Source of the DNA: Streptococcus pantholopis
Lineage (GTDB): Bacteria; Bacillota; Bacilli; Lactobacillales; Streptococcaceae
Assembly (NCBI RefSeq): GCF_001642085.1
Contig: NZ_CP014699.1
Location: 1,860,001-1,924,000, forward strand
Direction: 5' to 3'
DNA: 64,000 nucleotides
In this document: positions 63,745-64,000 of the stretch, piece after piece
How the letters are laid out: the number at the start of each line of letters is the position of its first letter
Position numbering within the stretch: the stretch's first letter is position 1
Program-made: the position numbers and the translations under genes
Notes under the pieces: model-generated
Told to the model about the DNA's origin: nothing
Seen by the model: the letters and a program-made list of their open reading frames with translations, nothing else
The model's database searches: none

Positions 63745-63783
63745 AATAAACTCCTTAACATTATTGATATACGATAATGTTTC

Positions 63784-63817
63784 AAAATTATTGTACCACA
63801 ATAATTTTATTTGTCAA
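63784..63817 (-). promoter_or_regulatory. Promoter and palindromic operator of the DUF2975 operon
   Basis: Minus-strand TTGACA (63812-63817), 16-base spacer, TACAAT (63790-63795). The perfect inverted repeat AAAATTATTGT-N3-ACAATAATTTT (63784-63808) covers the -10 and most of the spacer. The sequence from 63820 to 64000 shows no gene. Confidence 0.75.
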
Positions 63818-64000
63818 TAGTCTCTACTACGATAAATAAAAGATTCTATAACATGAACAACTCCCTGTCAAGGATACAGCAAAATAATAAAAGATTAAGC
63901 CACAGCCTTATTCCTTATCTCAAGAGAGATAAAGCAGCTGTGCTTCTCTTGATGATGATAATTGTTGTATAGTTGTCAATATCAGTAGCCAGTTCCTCAA

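Noticed and set aside
1..64000. CRISPR array or prophage
   Set aside because: No regularly spaced short repeats, cas genes, integrase or phage structural genes were seen; the repeats present are long, scattered and intergenic.

Overview
This window is chromosomal DNA from a low-GC streptococcus, most likely a mutans-group species such as a relative of S. mutans or S. ratti. The evidence is the gene content and order: pgk, gap, fusA, rpsG, rpsL, purR, a complete sorbitol PTS operon next to pgi, and ctsR-clpC, tsf and rpsB. Species cannot be fixed from sequence alone. Most genes lie on the minus strand, and 54 to 61 kb and most of 1 to 12 kb and 24 to 49 kb are ordinary housekeeping and metabolic loci.

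Layout. 0-12 kb: glycolysis (pgk, gap), translation (fusA, rpsG, rpsL), purR, and the operon yhaM-rmuC-thiN-rpe-rsgA. 12-22 kb: an AT-rich accessory island. It carries a C39-peptidase ABC exporter with its HlyD-like partner, two duplicated and partly decayed double-glycine bacteriocin operons, a ComR-like regulator and a third, lone bacteriocin gene. 22-24 kb: a MerR pseudogene with an intact-looking operator, then an IS110-family element. 24-42 kb: galM, two tRNAs, pflA, a CorC-like protein, an ABC ATPase, mnmM/ytqA-like genes, a PAP2 protein, ribU under an FMN riboswitch, gpsA, galU, a rhomboid, 5-FCL, a CiaR-type small RNA, the diaminopimelate genes and a GH3 enzyme. 42-50 kb: a transaldolase-like aldolase, the sorbitol operon and pgi. 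50-53 kb: two more ComR-like regulators and a second kind of small-peptide operon. 53.5-61 kb: SRP RNA, tadA, an MBL hydrolase, clpC, ctsR, tsf, rpsB. 61.3-64 kb: a second AT-rich accessory stretch with two class III lanthipeptide-like precursors, a remnant that may be their synthetase, and a lipoprotein/XRE/DUF2975 operon.

Main points of interest. (1) The pair of 39- and 46-residue peptides at 62.06-62.37 kb share an ILSLQ leader motif and the same S-x2-S-x2-C and S-x2-S-x3-C spacing at identical residue positions (S22/S25/C28 and S32/S35/C39). This is the signature of labionin-type class III lanthipeptides. (2) Three promoters at 18.3, 19.9 and 21.1 kb share a 22-bp inverted repeat, AACCTGACT-N4-AGTCATGTT, followed by a T-tract and TATACT 18-19 bp downstream. 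This is the architecture of a ComR box but with GACT/AGTC arms in place of GACA/TGTC. It defines a private regulon for the ComR-like gene at 19.9-20.8 kb, whose own stop codon lies inside one of the boxes. (3) A canonical GACA-N4-TGTC box lies in the stop codon of another ComR paralogue (52.2 kb) and drives an operon of peptides with an unusual NEL-x-G-D/N leader end. (4) Very short ORFs directly follow these boxes, in the position of comS, and are candidate pheromone precursors.

A family of intergenic repeats of about 210 bp, in single and tandem copies, fills many gaps between genes. Coordinates of small RNAs, repeats and mobile-element edges are approximate.
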